This document shows, one piece after another, positions 44,048 through 55,783 of a DNA stretch of 64,000 nucleotides. The notes beneath the pieces are model-generated. The model was not told the DNA's origin. It made no database searches and was given only the letters and a program-made list of their open reading frames with translations. Position numbers and translations under genes: made by a program. Each line of letters starts with the position of its first letter. Within the stretch, counting starts at the first letter, position 1. The DNA is taken from assembly GCF_016811075.1 (NCBI RefSeq), contig NZ_JAFBGL010000001.1:1-64000 (forward strand). The letters run 5' to 3'. This DNA comes from Oceaniferula flava. Lineage in GTDB: Bacteria; Verrucomicrobiota; Verrucomicrobiia; Verrucomicrobiales; Akkermansiaceae.

Positions 44048-44124
44048 GGGGTGGTAGCTCAGTTGGTTAGAGCACCGGCCTGTCACGCCGGGGGTCGCGG
44101 GTTCGAGTCCCGTCCATCCCGCCA
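44048..44124 (+). tRNA. tRNA-Asp (anticodon GTC)
   Basis: 77 nt with full cloverleaf: acceptor GGGGTGG/CCATCCC (one G-T wobble), D-loop AGTTGGTTAGA, anticodon loop CTGTCAC (GUC), T-loop TTCGAGT, encoded CCA. Just upstream (44017-44047) a 17-bp sequence CAAGCAAAGC-AGGG is directly repeated, one copy running into the tRNA start. Confidence 0.98.
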
Positions 44125-44141
44125 TTGCTTCTTGGAAAAAC

Positions 44142-44173
44142 AGCCTCACACTTCACAGTGTGGGGCTTTTTTT
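44142..44173 (+). terminator. Rho-independent terminator of tRNA-Asp
   Basis: AGCCTCACAC (44142-44151) pairs with GTGTGGGGCT (44158-44167), followed by T-run. Confidence 0.92.
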
Positions 44174-44316
44174 ATGTCGATGGATGAGAGGGCTGCTGAC
44201 CTCATGAGGGGACATTTATTCGGAAGTATGATTTTATTTCATTGAGATGATGTGTATTGCTTGTCCTTGGTGGTAGCTGTTGGCTTGGCGCTTGCTTGGC
44301 CTTGCTTTCAGCTACG

Positions 44317-45573
44317 ATGAACATGCGATACCACACCCCCCTGCTTGCCGCCCTCCTATCCTCCAGCCTCAGCCATGCCGGTGAACCCAGTCTCCCTGCC
44401 GAGACGGTGGCCCACCCAGATGCCTTCGAACTGATCACCCCGACTCTGGATCTCCGCACGCGTTTTGAGGCACGCGAGCAGGATGGATACGATGCCTCGA
44501 CCGCCTGGACCACACGGGCACGCCTCGGGCTGAAAACGGCCGAATTTTCCGGCTTCTCCGCCTTTGTTGAAGGTGAGGCGAACCTGGTGCTGGGCAGCGA
44601 CTACCGGAGCAACCCGACCGGAGACAGCTCCACCTACCCTTACGTCGATGGCAACACGGTGATCAGCGATCCCCGGTCGTTTGAGTTGAACCGGGCGTGG
44701 GTCCAGTATCAGCAGGGCGATTGGGCCGCCAAAGTAGGCCGGCAGCGCATGATCCGGAACAATGCCGCCTTCATTGGCAATGTCGGCTGGCGCCAGAATG
44801 AGCAAACATTCGACGCCATCCAGCTGAGTTACACCGAAGAGGCATTCTCGATTTCATACGCTTATTCTGACCGCGTGCAGCGTATTTTCGGCGACGAGGC
44901 CAATGATGGGTTGCCCGGGCCACCTCTGCACGATTTTGAAGGGGAGTTCCACTTGCTGGATGCCACATATCAAATCGCCGATGCCACGCTCGGTGGCTAC
45001 GTGTATCTGATCGATGTGGAGAACAACAGCAACGTGGGAGAGAGCAATACCTTCGGAGCCTTCTACAAGAGCGCCTGCTTCCATGCCGAATGGGCGTATC
45101 AAGAGGGCGAGAGCGCTCTGTTCGCCGGGGGCGATTACGATGCCTTTTACGGTCATCTCATTTTCAGCCATCAAATCGACAAAGCCACCTTCAGTGCCGG
45201 CGTGGAATACATGGAGGAGGGGTTCAAAACGCCCTTCGCCACGGTGCACGCCTTCAATGGCTTCGCTGATGCCTTTATTTTGAATCGGATTGGCCTGACC
45301 AACTCAGGCGGTGCTTACGAGGGCATCACCGATTTTTATGTCGGCTACACCCAGGGGGGCTTGCCATGGAACATGACCTTCAAAGGTTTCCTGCACTACT
45401 TCATGGATGACAGCATGGACGGCAGCTACGGCTGGGAAGTGGACGCCGTGTTGATCAAACCTTTCAACAAGCAGCTCAAGGGGATCCTCAAGGCGGCTTA
45501 TTTCGACGCCGATGACGATGGTCCCTTCAGCGATATCGAGCAAGTCAGTGTGGAGCTGAACTACAGCTTCTGA
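44317..45573 (+). CDS. Outer-membrane porin, alginate-export-like beta-barrel
   Basis: 418 aa from ATG 44317 (ATG 44323 also possible; a TTG at 44257 would add 20 residues ahead of the signal). Signal peptide ending LSHAGEPS. The rest is beta-barrel sequence: alternating aromatic/polar strands such as LDLRTRFEAREQDG, FSAFVEGEANLVLG, NRAWVQYQQGDWAAKVGRQRM, ending with a C-terminal aromatic, VSVELNYSF, as required for BAM-mediated insertion. The LRTRFE-VGRQ pattern is that of the alginate_exp/OprE-like porin family; the substrate is not known. Confidence 0.8.
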   Translation: MNMRYHTPLLAALLSSSLSHAGEPSLPAETVAHPDAFELITPTLDLRTRFEAREQDGYDASTAWTTRARLGLKTAEFSGFSAFVEGEANLVLGSDYRSNPTGDSSTYPYVDGNTVISDPRSFELNRAWVQYQQGDWAAKVGRQRMIRNNAAFIGNVGWRQNEQTFDAIQLSYTEEAFSISYAYSDRVQRIFGDEANDGLPGPPLHDFEGEFHLLDATYQIADATLGGYVYLIDVENNSNVGESNTFGAFYKSACFHAEWAYQEGESALFAGGDYDAFYGHLIFSHQIDKATFSAGVEYMEEGFKTPFATVHAFNGFADAFILNRIGLTNSGGAYEGITDFYVGYTQGGLPWNMTFKGFLHYFMDDSMDGSYGWEVDAVLIKPFNKQLKGILKAAYFDADDDGPFSDIEQVSVELNYSF

Positions 45574-45665
45574 GCGGCTGCTCCGTCACTTTTGGTTGTA
45601 TAAGTAATGGAAAGAGCCACCTCGTCCGGCTGTGCGCGTTCGCAGTGGGGCGGGGTGTTTTTTTC

Positions 45666-46010
45666 CTAAGGCGCAGGCTGCATCAGCACAAAGGGAGAGA
45701 CCACTAGCGCGGTGAACGATTGCGGGTTTTTCTCCCACCAATCTTTGTGCGGGGCCGAGGGTTTGACGAGATCGCCGGACTTCAGCCAGCCTTCGATCTT
45801 CGGCTTGTCGTCTTCTGTCAGGGCCATGCCCACCTCGGTGATGCTGAGGCTGGGGTCGACGTAGAGCAGGGCGCCGGATTCGTAGTGCGGCTCGAGGTAG
45901 GGCCAATCGACCACGCCGGTGTATTTCTTCAGTTTCTCCTCGGTGTTCTGCGTGTCTTCACCGAGAATGCCGTATTTCATCGGTTCGGGAGATTGATCGG
46001 GTGTGTTCAT
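45666..46010 (-). CDS. DUF2288-type cytoplasmic protein
   Basis: 114 aa. The stretch WPYLEPHYESGALLYVDPSLSITEVGMALTEDDKPKIEGWLKSGDLVKP matches the DUF2288 pattern (a Trp, a G-x-L-x-x-VDPSL, E-x-A-x-A-x-DD and W-L-x-x-G-x-L). No signal or TM, and the acidic/basic balance suggests a soluble protein. The family has no known role. About 20 C-terminal residues (PHKDWWEKNPQSFTALVVSPFVLMQPAP) lie beyond the domain. Confidence 0.7.
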   Translation of the reverse strand: MNTPDQSPEPMKYGILGEDTQNTEEKLKKYTGVVDWPYLEPHYESGALLYVDPSLSITEVGMALTEDDKPKIEGWLKSGDLVKPSAPHKDWWEKNPQSFTALVVSPFVLMQPAP

Positions 46011-46098
46011 GGTGGCCAGTGGTTGCGCTGTGCTTCTGTGGCTAAACTGCTACAATATCAAAGGCAAGGTCAATGCCTCACTCGGGTAACATGCGGGC

Positions 46099-48132
46099 AT
46101 GAAGCCCATAGAGGATGCCAAGAAGCCGCGCCGGATGCGGATTGAAATTGTCACAGATACGTTTCGGCCCGATGTCAACGGCGTGGCCATGACCCTCGGT
46201 CAGCTGGTCGATGGACTGCGTCAAAGCGGTCACCTAGTTTATGTCATCCATACCGGCGACAAGGGCGGCAAGGGGGAGAGCTCGGTGAAGTCCGTGTCGC
46301 TGCCCGGTTATTCCGAAGTGCGCGTGGGGTTACCCGGCAAACTGAAGCTCAGCAAACGCTGGCATCGTAAGCGCCCGGATGTGGTCTATGTGGCTACGGA
46401 AAGCCCACTTGGGATGTCGGCCATCAAGGTGGCTCGAAAGATGGAAATCCCGGTGGCTGCTGGCTTCCACACCAACTTCCATCACTACATGAAGCAGTAT
46501 AAACTCGGCAAAATGCAGGACACCGCTCTGCGATACCTCCGCCGTGTGCACGGACTGGCCCACTGCACCATTGCTCCCTCGCCTGACGTGCGCGACATGC
46601 TCATGCGCGATGGGTTTCAGAATGTGAAATTGTTAGGCCGAGGGGTCGATACCAAGATGTTCACTCCGCAGAAACGCTGCGCGAAATTGCGCCAGGAGTG
46701 GGGAGCACGTGGTGGCACTCCGGTGGTGATGGTTGTGGGTCGGGTCGCTCCGGAGAAGAACATGGAGCTGGCATTCGAAGCCTTCGAAAAGATGCAGACT
46801 TCCGTGCCGGACATGCGCTGCGTGGTGGTGGGCGATGGGCCGTCGCGAGAGATGTTAGAGCAAAAACACCGACAAGTCCACTTCGCCGGGGTGCAGCGTG
46901 GCGAGGATCTGGCGAAGCATTACGCCTCGGCCGATATCCTGCTTTTCCCCAGTGAGACCGAGACCTTTGGCAATGTTTTGTTAGAAGGGATGGCCAGTGG
47001 CATGGTCACCGTGGCCTATGATTACGCCGCAGCCCGACTGCATGTAACACACGGTGAAAACGGCTTGGTCGCCCCCAAGGGAGACGCGGATCTGTTTCTG
47101 AAGCTGGCCTTCAAGGCGGCGAATGTGGATGATCTCGAACCGATGCGTGCCAACGCCCGCATCAAGGCGATGGAGCTCGGTTGGCAGTCGATCACCCAGA
47201 CTTTTGAAGGCTACTTGACCGATATCGTCCACGATACCGGCAATGTCATTCGCGGTCGGCGCAAGCGGCAGAAGTTGAAAGTCCGCACCTTGTTCTTATC
47301 GGACATCCACCTCGGCACCGAGGCGAGCAAAGCGCGTGAAGTGGTGGATGTGCTGAAGCATACCCAGTGCGAGCGCATTGTGCTCAATGGTGATATCATC
47401 GATGGTTGGGCACTGAAACGTGGCGGCAAGTGGCGTAGCATTCACACCCGGGTGGTAAGAACCTTGCTGAAGAAGTTAGAGAAGGAAAAGGTGGAGATCG
47501 TTTACCTCCGCGGCAACCACGATGACTTCATGACCACCTTCCTTCCCATCGCTTTGGGGAAACTGAAATGCGTCGCCGAATACATTCACGAAACACCGAA
47601 AGGCGACCGCTACCTCGTGCTCCATGGCGATGGTTTTGACAGCGTTTCCACCGGGCACAAGTGGATCGCGGTGTTAGGGTCGATCGGCTACGATGCCCTG
47701 CTCAATGTCAACCGCGTCTACAACCAATACCGCAAGTGGCGCGGCAAGGAATACTACTCGGTGAGCAAAGCGATCAAGGCCCGGGTGAAATCAGCCGTCA
47801 ACTTTGTTGGCAAGTATCAGGAGAAGCTCGTCGAGCTGGCGGAGAAGCGTAAATGCCAGGGGATCATCTGCGGCCACATCCACACCCCCGCCAATGAGAT
47901 GATCGAGGGCGTGCACTACCTCAACAGCGGCGACTGGGTGGAAACGCTGAGCTGCTTGGTGGAAGACCACGAAGGAAACTTTGAAGTTCTCTACTACGAT
48001 CAATTCCTCGAGCGCACCCTGCCGAAGGAGCACTCGGAAGTCGGTAGCTTCGAACTTCCTTCTCGCGAATCAGGTGCCCAACTCATCGCCAGCCGAACCG
48101 ACTCTCAGAGCCGCTCAGCTGTCGGAGGCTAG
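46099..48132 (+). CDS. Fusion of GT4 glycosyltransferase and LpxH-like metallophosphoesterase
   Basis: 677 aa in one uninterrupted frame. Residues about 13-385 are a GT-B glycosyltransferase of family 4: RIEIVTDTFRPDVNGVAMTL, ESPLGMSAIKVARKMEIPVAAGFHTNFHHY, VVMVVGRVAPEKNMELAFEAF, and the E-x7-E nucleotide site FPSETETFGNVLLEGMASG. Residues about 392-640 are a calcineurin-type phosphoesterase with RTLFLSDIHLGTEASK, VLNGDIIDGW, YLRGNHDDF, VLHGDGFD and GHIHTPA, closest to UDP-2,3-diacylglucosamine hydrolases. The GT part resembles enzymes that make glycolipids such as sulfoquinovosyl or mannosyl diacylglycerol. A fused enzyme might make and trim a membrane glycolipid. The first 12 residues may be untranslated if ATG 46135 is used. 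Confidence 0.88.
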   Translation: MKPIEDAKKPRRMRIEIVTDTFRPDVNGVAMTLGQLVDGLRQSGHLVYVIHTGDKGGKGESSVKSVSLPGYSEVRVGLPGKLKLSKRWHRKRPDVVYVATESPLGMSAIKVARKMEIPVAAGFHTNFHHYMKQYKLGKMQDTALRYLRRVHGLAHCTIAPSPDVRDMLMRDGFQNVKLLGRGVDTKMFTPQKRCAKLRQEWGARGGTPVVMVVGRVAPEKNMELAFEAFEKMQTSVPDMRCVVVGDGPSREMLEQKHRQVHFAGVQRGEDLAKHYASADILLFPSETETFGNVLLEGMASGMVTVAYDYAAARLHVTHGENGLVAPKGDADLFLKLAFKAANVDDLEPMRANARIKAMELGWQSITQTFEGYLTDIVHDTGNVIRGRRKRQKLKVRTLFLSDIHLGTEASKAREVVDVLKHTQCERIVLNGDIIDGWALKRGGKWRSIHTRVVRTLLKKLEKEKVEIVYLRGNHDDFMTTFLPIALGKLKCVAEYIHETPKGDRYLVLHGDGFDSVSTGHKWIAVLGSIGYDALLNVNRVYNQYRKWRGKEYYSVSKAIKARVKSAVNFVGKYQEKLVELAEKRKCQGIICGHIHTPANEMIEGVHYLNSGDWVETLSCLVEDHEGNFEVLYYDQFLERTLPKEHSEVGSFELPSRESGAQLIASRTDSQSRSAVGG

Positions 48133-48356
48133 GATGGTGCGTTACAGAAAGGCCAGCCTCCATAATCAGTGGCGTTCCATCACTGCCGTCACTATATTCC
48201 TAAGCTGGGTGCGTCATGCCCAGTCGAAGCGAGCGGATTGGTTATTTTGAACAGATATTTCTATGATATGTCTGTTTATGTATGTTCGGCAGGCGCACCA
48301 AGAGAGACGACACTCATTCTTGTTCGAGTGATTGTAGCGCCGGACGGTTCCATCTG
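48133..48356. other. Intergenic, nothing recognised
   Basis: 224 bp upstream of the Wzz-like gene without conserved features I can name. Confidence 0.3.
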
Positions 48357-49120
48357 ATGCAAGTGACGCGTTGGTGGTGGGTGTTGGGGCTGTTTACAGT
48401 CTTGTCCTTCTTCATTTTTTTGTGGTAAATGATGCAAGGATGCAACTTCGTGAGGAGGCGGATGTGCGCCTCTCTCAGCAACATGTTGCTCAGCTAGAGA
48501 CGGAAATCATAATCAGCAAGAGGCACGTAAAGAAACTCGTGAACCGGCTGAGAGAGCTAGGCAGAAAGAAGTTATTGTATGAACTGCTCTCAGACCAGCC
48601 GTCTGGAACCAATCTGAGCGCCGATCAGTTGTACTCTTTAGGCATGGTGGATGCCAATGAAGAGCGGCAGCATCTGCTTTCTCTGCGGACTAAGTTAGAC
48701 AAAATCACGCTGGAGGAATTGGAAGAATTCGCGTTGGCTTGGCACGACAGCGGGTTGCGTAAAGCTCTGAAAAGGCTCAATGAAACTAAGGGGGAAATCA
48801 AGGCTCTGAAGGATTCTGGACTTCCTGATGATCACCCCAACGTCGTGAGAATGCTCGCGACAATCAACGGGTTGCAAGAGGTGATTACCAAATACACTAA
48901 GAGTATTCAGGCATCAGTTACGGCTAAGATTGAACGACATGATGAACGGGTTCACCAGTCACAAGAACAATGGAAACAGATGGGGAATCCTAAAAATCTG
49001 GCTGAGACTTTGAGTTCCATGAGTGAAGTCCGTCAAGAACTCGAACAAGCTCGCAGGCGCGTGGATCACTACGAAGGAGAGCTGGAAAATGCACGCAGAC
49101 ATTTAGGCAACTCGCAGTAA
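48357..49120 (+). pseudogene. Wzz-like protein, reading frame broken at a T7 run
   Basis: ATG 48357 begins MQVTRWWWVLGLFTVLSFFIF, a TM segment of the same style as the two Wzz-like proteins at 25.3-27.5 kb (RWWW start), but this frame stops at 48426. The remaining frame, open to 49120, holds a long coiled coil (EEADVRLSQQHVAQLETEII... to RRHLGNSQ). A minus-one shift on the T7 run at 48415-48421 joins them seamlessly: ...SFFIFFVVNDARMQLREEADV. So there is one lost or gained T, either a real mutation, phase variation, programmed slippage, or a read error. No second TM is visible at the C-terminus, unlike the other two. Confidence 0.65.
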
Positions 49121-49284
49121 GCTCTATTATCCCTTGGGGCTTTAAGGGGGGATCAAACTGAGGGGGCAGCGCCGCTTTTGACATGCATCTAACGTGGTGG
49201 CTGCCAAGTTGCATGGCAGCCATCGCATTGATGTATAGCGCCGAAGTGGTGAGGCCACGACGACGCTTATCTTGAAAACCGGAC

Positions 49285-50985
49285 TTAACCCATGCGGTCC
49301 AGGCCGATGCGGAAGCGTTGGTTTCTCAGTTTCGAGTTACTGAGTTTGTCCACCAGCTGATCGGCACAGTCTTTGTTGACGTCCACGAGGCTGTGGCGTT
49401 CGAAGAGCTGGATGCGGCCGACGGAGGCATCTGGGATGCCGCCTTCGCCGTAGAACATGCCGAGAATGTCTGCCGGGCGGACACTGGCGGCTTTTCCAAG
49501 GCTGATGAAGATGGTGACCATGTTCGGGTCGCGTGGTTGGTCTTTGCCGCCTTTGCGATCGCGCTTGTTGAAGCGCTCGCCGCGTTCTCCTCGCTCGCCT
49601 CTCTCGGGGCGGTCTCTGCGGTCCTTGCGATCTTTTTTCTGTTTGCCCGGTTTGTAGTCGGGGCTGTCTTCGGCAATGGACTCGCCTTCGCGACCGAGTG
49701 ACTCACGGAGCAGTTCGAACACGCCGGCGGCGATGTCAGTGGCGGTGTGGCCTTGGTCTAACAAGCGATCGATATAGTGGCGATAGCTGCGGTTGACTTC
49801 TTTCTCGAGTCGGGTCTGAACCAGTTCGAAAAGTTGATCAGCGCGCACACCTTCCACTTGTTCCTGCGTTGGGATTTTCTCCCGCTTGATGTGTTGCTTG
49901 GTGTAGCGCTCGATGCTTTGCAGGCGGTAGATATCACGACCAAAGACAAAGCTAACAGCACGACCTTCGCGACCTGCACGACCAGTCCGGCCAATGCGGT
50001 GCACGTAGTCCTCCGGATCCTGGGGGATGTCGTAGTTAAAGACCGCTTCCACGTCGTCGATATCGAGTCCGCGAGCGGCCACATCGGTGGCGATGAGAAG
50101 GTCAAACTTGCCTTCGCGGAAACGCTTGGTGGTGCGTTCGCGTGCTTGTTGACCGATGTCGCCGTGCAGCTTGTCAGCCGTGTATCCACGAGCTGTCAGA
50201 GCCTCGGTGCATTCGTCGACACTGCGTTTGGTGTTGCAGAAAATGACCGCTAACCTTGGGGTGTCGAGATCCAGCAGGCGGGTCAGCACTTCCACTTTCG
50301 AGCGGTTGCGGACTTCGTAGTAGCACTGGCTGACGGTGGAGACAGTTTTGGTCTGGCCTTTGATGGAGACTTCCTGGGGTTCATTGCCGAAGCGTTGAAT
50401 CAGCTTTTCCACCTGCTTGTTCATAGTGGCGGAGAAGAAGAGCGTTTGGTGATCGTCCTGCATTGCACCTAACAAGTCCTCCATGTCCTCACGGAATCCC
50501 ATGTCGAGCATGCGGTCGGCTTCATCGAGGATGGCCAGTTTGATGGTCGAGGGCTTCAGCGTCTTGCGGCGAAGGTGATCGAGCAGACGGCCGGGAGTGC
50601 CCACGATGATGTGAGCACCTTTGCGCAGCTGCATGATTTGGCGGTCGATCGGTGTGCCACCGTAAACAGGCACGGCACGGAGACCTTTCATTTTGCCGCC
50701 GAGGCGATGCACTTCCTCGCAGACCTGCATGCAGAGCTCGCGAGTGGGGGAGAGGATGAGAACTTGGGCAACGTCCTGATCGAGGTCGATCATTTGCAGG
50801 GCCGGCAGCGTGAAGGCGGCTGTTTTTCCGGATCCGGTGGCGGACAGGCCAACGATGTCTTTCCCTTGGAGAATGTGGGGAATAGCTTGGGCCTGAATGG
50901 GCGAGGGGCTTTCGTAGCCGAGGCCGTCGATAGCTTTGAGAATGTCGTCGGACAAGCCGAGATCGGCGAATGTAGTATCAGTCAT
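49285..50985 (-). CDS. deaD: DEAD-box RNA helicase, DeaD/CsdA-like
   Basis: 566 aa from ATG 50985 ([11 protein letters not shown]), the Q-motif start. Helicase motifs in order: [10 protein letters not shown] (I), PTREL (Ia), TPGRL (Ib), DEAD within [15 protein letters not shown] (II), SAT (III), [11 protein letters not shown] (V), [10 protein letters not shown] (VI). After a helical spacer and an Arg/Gly/Asp/Lys-rich linker (about 450-490) comes a DbpA-type RNA-binding domain, [47 protein letters not shown]. That architecture is CsdA/DeaD or DbpA: ribosome assembly and cold adaptation. The symbol is by architecture; DbpA or RhlE-like naming is possible. Confidence 0.9.
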   Translation of the reverse strand: MTDTTFADLGLSDDILKAIDGLGYESPSPIQAQAIPHILQGKDIVGLSATGSGKTAAFTLPALQMIDLDQDVAQVLILSPTRELCMQVCEEVHRLGGKMKGLRAVPVYGGTPIDRQIMQLRKGAHIIVGTPGRLLDHLRRKTLKPSTIKLAILDEADRMLDMGFREDMEDLLGAMQDDHQTLFFSATMNKQVEKLIQRFGNEPQEVSIKGQTKTVSTVSQCYYEVRNRSKVEVLTRLLDLDTPRLAVIFCNTKRSVDECTEALTARGYTADKLHGDIGQQARERTTKRFREGKFDLLIATDVAARGLDIDDVEAVFNYDIPQDPEDYVHRIGRTGRAGREGRAVSFVFGRDIYRLQSIERYTKQHIKREKIPTQEQVEGVRADQLFELVQTRLEKEVNRSYRHYIDRLLDQGHTATDIAAGVFELLRESLGREGESIAEDSPDYKPGKQKKDRKDRRDRPERGERGERGERFNKRDRKGGKDQPRDPNMVTIFISLGKAASVRPADILGMFYGEGGIPDASVGRIQLFERHSLVDVNKDCADQLVDKLSNSKLRNQRFRIGLDRMG

Positions 50986-51271
50986 GGTATAAATGTGTTG
51001 GTTGAAAAATGAGCTTCCGACCAATCAACATCATGCCGGGCTGCTCCGAATGCCGGCAACATCTGCACGGCGGTGGACGGCGAGCCTTAGTGCTGACCTG
51101 AGTTATAAGCAACTTAAAAAACAAGCCGTGCGCCCAAGTGGGCACCTTTAGCTGTCGGGGAGGCAGGTGTTTGCACGTTTTGTGCCTATTCTTGGGTCGC
51201 AGGTGGCGAACTTGCCTCAGCGGTGGTTCCCGCGTGACAGGATTCGGCCATTTCCTTAGTAGTGTGGAATC

Positions 51272-52252
51272 ATGAACTGCCATCCATTGAAACTGATCCT
51301 CACCGCCATCGCGCTGTCTTGCTTGCCGGCGGTCGCCGAGGAAATGCCCGCGACCACCACCCTCAAGGGTAAGGTGAAACTGCCGACCGATGTGTCTGCT
51401 GGGATCAACATGGATGGGCTGGCATTGACCAAGGCTGTGGCCGTGCTGAAAGGAGCCTACCGCCATCCGCGACCACCCTATCCAGCCAATTGGGGCGAGA
51501 TGAAACCTGAGCAACGTCGCAAATGGCAGCAGGAGTTTTCCAACTCGGAGGCTTATGACGAGTATCAGAAAACGGTGAAGGCGGCGGTGGCGAAACGTTT
51601 TTCCGTCAAAACCAAGGTGGCCGCCGATGGTTCATTTTCCTTCGATAACATCAAACCCGCATGGTATGAGCTCAGTGTCAGCATCATGCATGACAAATCG
51701 CAAGGCGAGCCCAACTACGAGCACGCCCGCGCCCACGCGATGCATCAGTTTTTCATCAAGAAAACCGACCAAGATCACGTCATGAACCCGATGACCCTCA
51801 AGGTGAAGAATGTGATCTTGGCTGGCGATATGGCACCGGACTTTACCATCAACCGTTATGATGGCGGCGAGTTCAAGCTCTCCGATCTCCGTGGCAAATA
51901 CCTGCTGATGGACTTCTGGGCCACCTGGTGCGTTCCCTGCATCGCTGAGATCCCCAACCTGGAAGCCGCGCATGAAAAATATGCCGGGTCCAAGTTCCAA
52001 GTCATGGGTCTGAGTGTGGATCAGAAAATCGATGCCCCTGCGAATTTCCTCAAGAAAAAGCCCTCGGAATACCTGCAGGGCTACGTGGGCAGCGACGAGC
52101 GTTACGCGATCATCCGCGAAGCCTACGGCATCACCAACATTCCCTCCATTTGGCTGATCGGACCTAACGGAAGAATCATCGCCCGTGACCTGCGTGGCAA
52201 AGGACTGCAAAAGGCGGTGAGCACGGTGCTGAGCCAAAGTTCTGCGGAATAA
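51272..52252 (+). CDS. Secreted thioredoxin-like (TlpA-type) protein
   Basis: 326 aa with signal peptide ending AVAEEM. Residues about 28-180 hold a beta-rich domain with a charged helical insert, DGSFSFDNIKPAWYELSV being reminiscent of a carboxypeptidase-regulatory-like strand pair. The thioredoxin domain is about 184-326 with catalytic WCVPC (Cys220, Cys223) in LLMDFWATWCVPCIAEIPNLE and cis-Pro at TNIPSIW. It likely reduces disulfides in the periplasm. Related two-part proteins are common in Bacteroidota and Verrucomicrobiota. Confidence 0.85.
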   Translation: MNCHPLKLILTAIALSCLPAVAEEMPATTTLKGKVKLPTDVSAGINMDGLALTKAVAVLKGAYRHPRPPYPANWGEMKPEQRRKWQQEFSNSEAYDEYQKTVKAAVAKRFSVKTKVAADGSFSFDNIKPAWYELSVSIMHDKSQGEPNYEHARAHAMHQFFIKKTDQDHVMNPMTLKVKNVILAGDMAPDFTINRYDGGEFKLSDLRGKYLLMDFWATWCVPCIAEIPNLEAAHEKYAGSKFQVMGLSVDQKIDAPANFLKKKPSEYLQGYVGSDERYAIIREAYGITNIPSIWLIGPNGRIIARDLRGKGLQKAVSTVLSQSSAE

Positions 52253-52448
52253 GGCCCGATTCGTCGACCGAGTGGAGCTGGAGACAATAAAAATAGCCGA
52301 ATGCTCGGCGGAAAGCGGCTTTGGTGGTCGGCGTCCGCTGGCGAAATCGACGGTTTCGTGACAAGAATAGGTTCACGCAGGTATTGACGTGTAGGAATGC
52401 GAGGGCATAATCCAGCTCCCGCGGCGAATTGTGCTGCGGTCAACCTAA

Positions 52449-53465
<1,017 letters not shown>

Positions 53466-53482
53466 GTGATCGAATTCTATCA

Positions 53483-53518
53483 AAGGCGGGGGGAGGTAAA
53501 ACTTTCTCCGCCTTTTTT
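53483..53518 (+). terminator. Terminator or attenuator between gap and pgk
   Basis: AAGGCGG (53483-53489) pairs with CCGCCTT (53508-53514), followed by a T-run. With pgk starting 30 bp later, this may terminate partially. Confidence 0.75.
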
Positions 53519-53547
53519 CCTATCTACAACCTTACTCAACTAATACT

Positions 53548-54747
53548 ATGGCTAAACTCAGTATCCGCGATCTCGATGTCAGCGGCAAATCCGTTCTGAC
53601 ACGTTGTGACTTCAACGTCCCCCTCAACGACAACGGTGAAATCACCGATGACACCCGCATTGTCGCCGCACTGCCAACGATCAAGCACCTGCTTGATGGC
53701 GGAGCCAAACTCACTCTCTGCTCCCACATGGGACGGCCCAAAGGTGAGCCTGATCCAAAGTATTCACTGCGCCCGGTCGCCCTGCGTTTGGCCGAGCTTT
53801 TAGGTAAGGAAGTTGCCTTTGCAGAAAGCTGCGTCGGCAATGAAACCGAAGCCGCCCGCGCCGCACTGGCCCCAGGCGAAGTGCTTCTGCTGGAGAACAC
53901 CCGCTTCCATGCCGAGGAAAAAGCCAACGATTCCGTGTTCGCCCGCATTCTTGCCGGTGGCGCCGATATCTTTGTCAACGATGCCTTCGGCACCGCACAC
54001 CGTGCGCACGCATCCACCGAAGGAGTGACGCACCACATTTCCCAAAGCGCCATGGGTTTCCTCATCGAGCGCGAGCTTGAGTTCCTCGAAGGCAAGCTGG
54101 AATCCCCCGAGAAACCTTTCGTCGCCATCATGGGAGGAGCCAAGGTTTCCGATAAGATCCAAGTGATCAAAGCCATGATGGGCAAGGCCGATACCTTCAT
54201 CATCGGCGGTGCCATGGCCTACACCTTCCGTAAAGCTCAGGGATACAAGATTGGCAAGTCGCTGGTCGAAAACGATTGCCTCGAGCTGGCTCTTGAAATC
54301 CTTGAAGACGCCAAGTCCAAAGGCATTCACTTCCACCTTCCTGCCGATACCCGCATCACCCAGGAGTTCTCTCCGGATGCTGAAACCAAAGTCACCGCCG
54401 CCTACGAAGACGGTGGCGAGATCCCAGACGACTGGGAAGGCATCGATATCGGCGATCAGGCGATCAAGGACTTCTCCGAAGTCGTCGCCGGAGCCAAGAC
54501 CGTTCTCTGGAACGGACCGATGGGCGTTTTTGAAATGGACAATTTCGCCGCTGGCACCAAAGCTCTCACCAAGGCTGTCGCAGAATCATCCGCTCTCACC
54601 ATCGTGGGAGGAGGGGACTCCGTCACTGCCGTGAACAAATTCGGAAACCCGGATGACTTCGACTTCATTTCCACCGGCGGTGGCGCCTCCCTCGAGCTTC
54701 TCGAAGGCAAGCAACTCCCCGGCGTGGCAGCCCTCACCGAGGCCTAA
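53548..54747 (+). CDS. pgk: Phosphoglycerate kinase
   Basis: Transfers phosphate from 1,3-bisphosphoglycerate to ADP. Signature stretches TRCDFNVPLNDNG, SHMGRPKGEPDPKYSL, ENTRFHAEEKAND, VNDAFGTAHRAHAST, FVAIMGGAKVSDKI and ATP-site WNGPMGVFEMDNFAAGT with GGGDSVTAV. 399 aa, full length. Followed by tpiA after 39 bp. Confidence 0.97.
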   Translation: MAKLSIRDLDVSGKSVLTRCDFNVPLNDNGEITDDTRIVAALPTIKHLLDGGAKLTLCSHMGRPKGEPDPKYSLRPVALRLAELLGKEVAFAESCVGNETEAARAALAPGEVLLLENTRFHAEEKANDSVFARILAGGADIFVNDAFGTAHRAHASTEGVTHHISQSAMGFLIERELEFLEGKLESPEKPFVAIMGGAKVSDKIQVIKAMMGKADTFIIGGAMAYTFRKAQGYKIGKSLVENDCLELALEILEDAKSKGIHFHLPADTRITQEFSPDAETKVTAAYEDGGEIPDDWEGIDIGDQAIKDFSEVVAGAKTVLWNGPMGVFEMDNFAAGTKALTKAVAESSALTIVGGGDSVTAVNKFGNPDDFDFISTGGGASLELLEGKQLPGVAALTEA

Positions 54748-54786
54748 TCCCAGCCCCTGACCTTCTAACCAATACCCACTGAAACA

Positions 54787-55569
<783 letters not shown>

Positions 55570-55596
55570 CCGATCAGTCAACAAACATTCATTTCA

Positions 55597-55628
55597 GGGC
55601 ACGGTGCAAGCGCATCGTGCCCTTTTTT
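55597..55628 (+). terminator. Rho-independent terminator of tpiA
   Basis: GGGCACG (55597-55603) pairs with CGTGCCC (55616-55622), followed by T6. Confidence 0.93.
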
Positions 55629-55749
55629 ATGCCCCCTAGCGGGGCCGTCACTAGCTTGTGACCGAAGATATCTGAGGAAATAGTACGTCCGTAGCTAGTG
55701 GATAGACGTTAGCCCACCAGGCTGATTTATTGATAGGTCGAGCACGTAG

Positions 55750-55764
55750 GTTGTCAGTTGTCAG
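55750..55764 (+). repeat. Short heptamer repeat, 2 x GTTGTCA-like
   Basis: GTTGTCA-GTTGTCA precedes the second dispersed element, as 7-bp arrays follow the first element at 27.8 kb. Confidence 0.6.
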
Positions 55765-55783
55765 GCACAAGGCAATACTCGGT

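Noticed and set aside
43757-44149. Open frame over tRNA-Asp on the minus strand
   Set aside because: Same artefact ('GWTGLEPATPGVT' type) of translating a tRNA gene plus fabD antisense.
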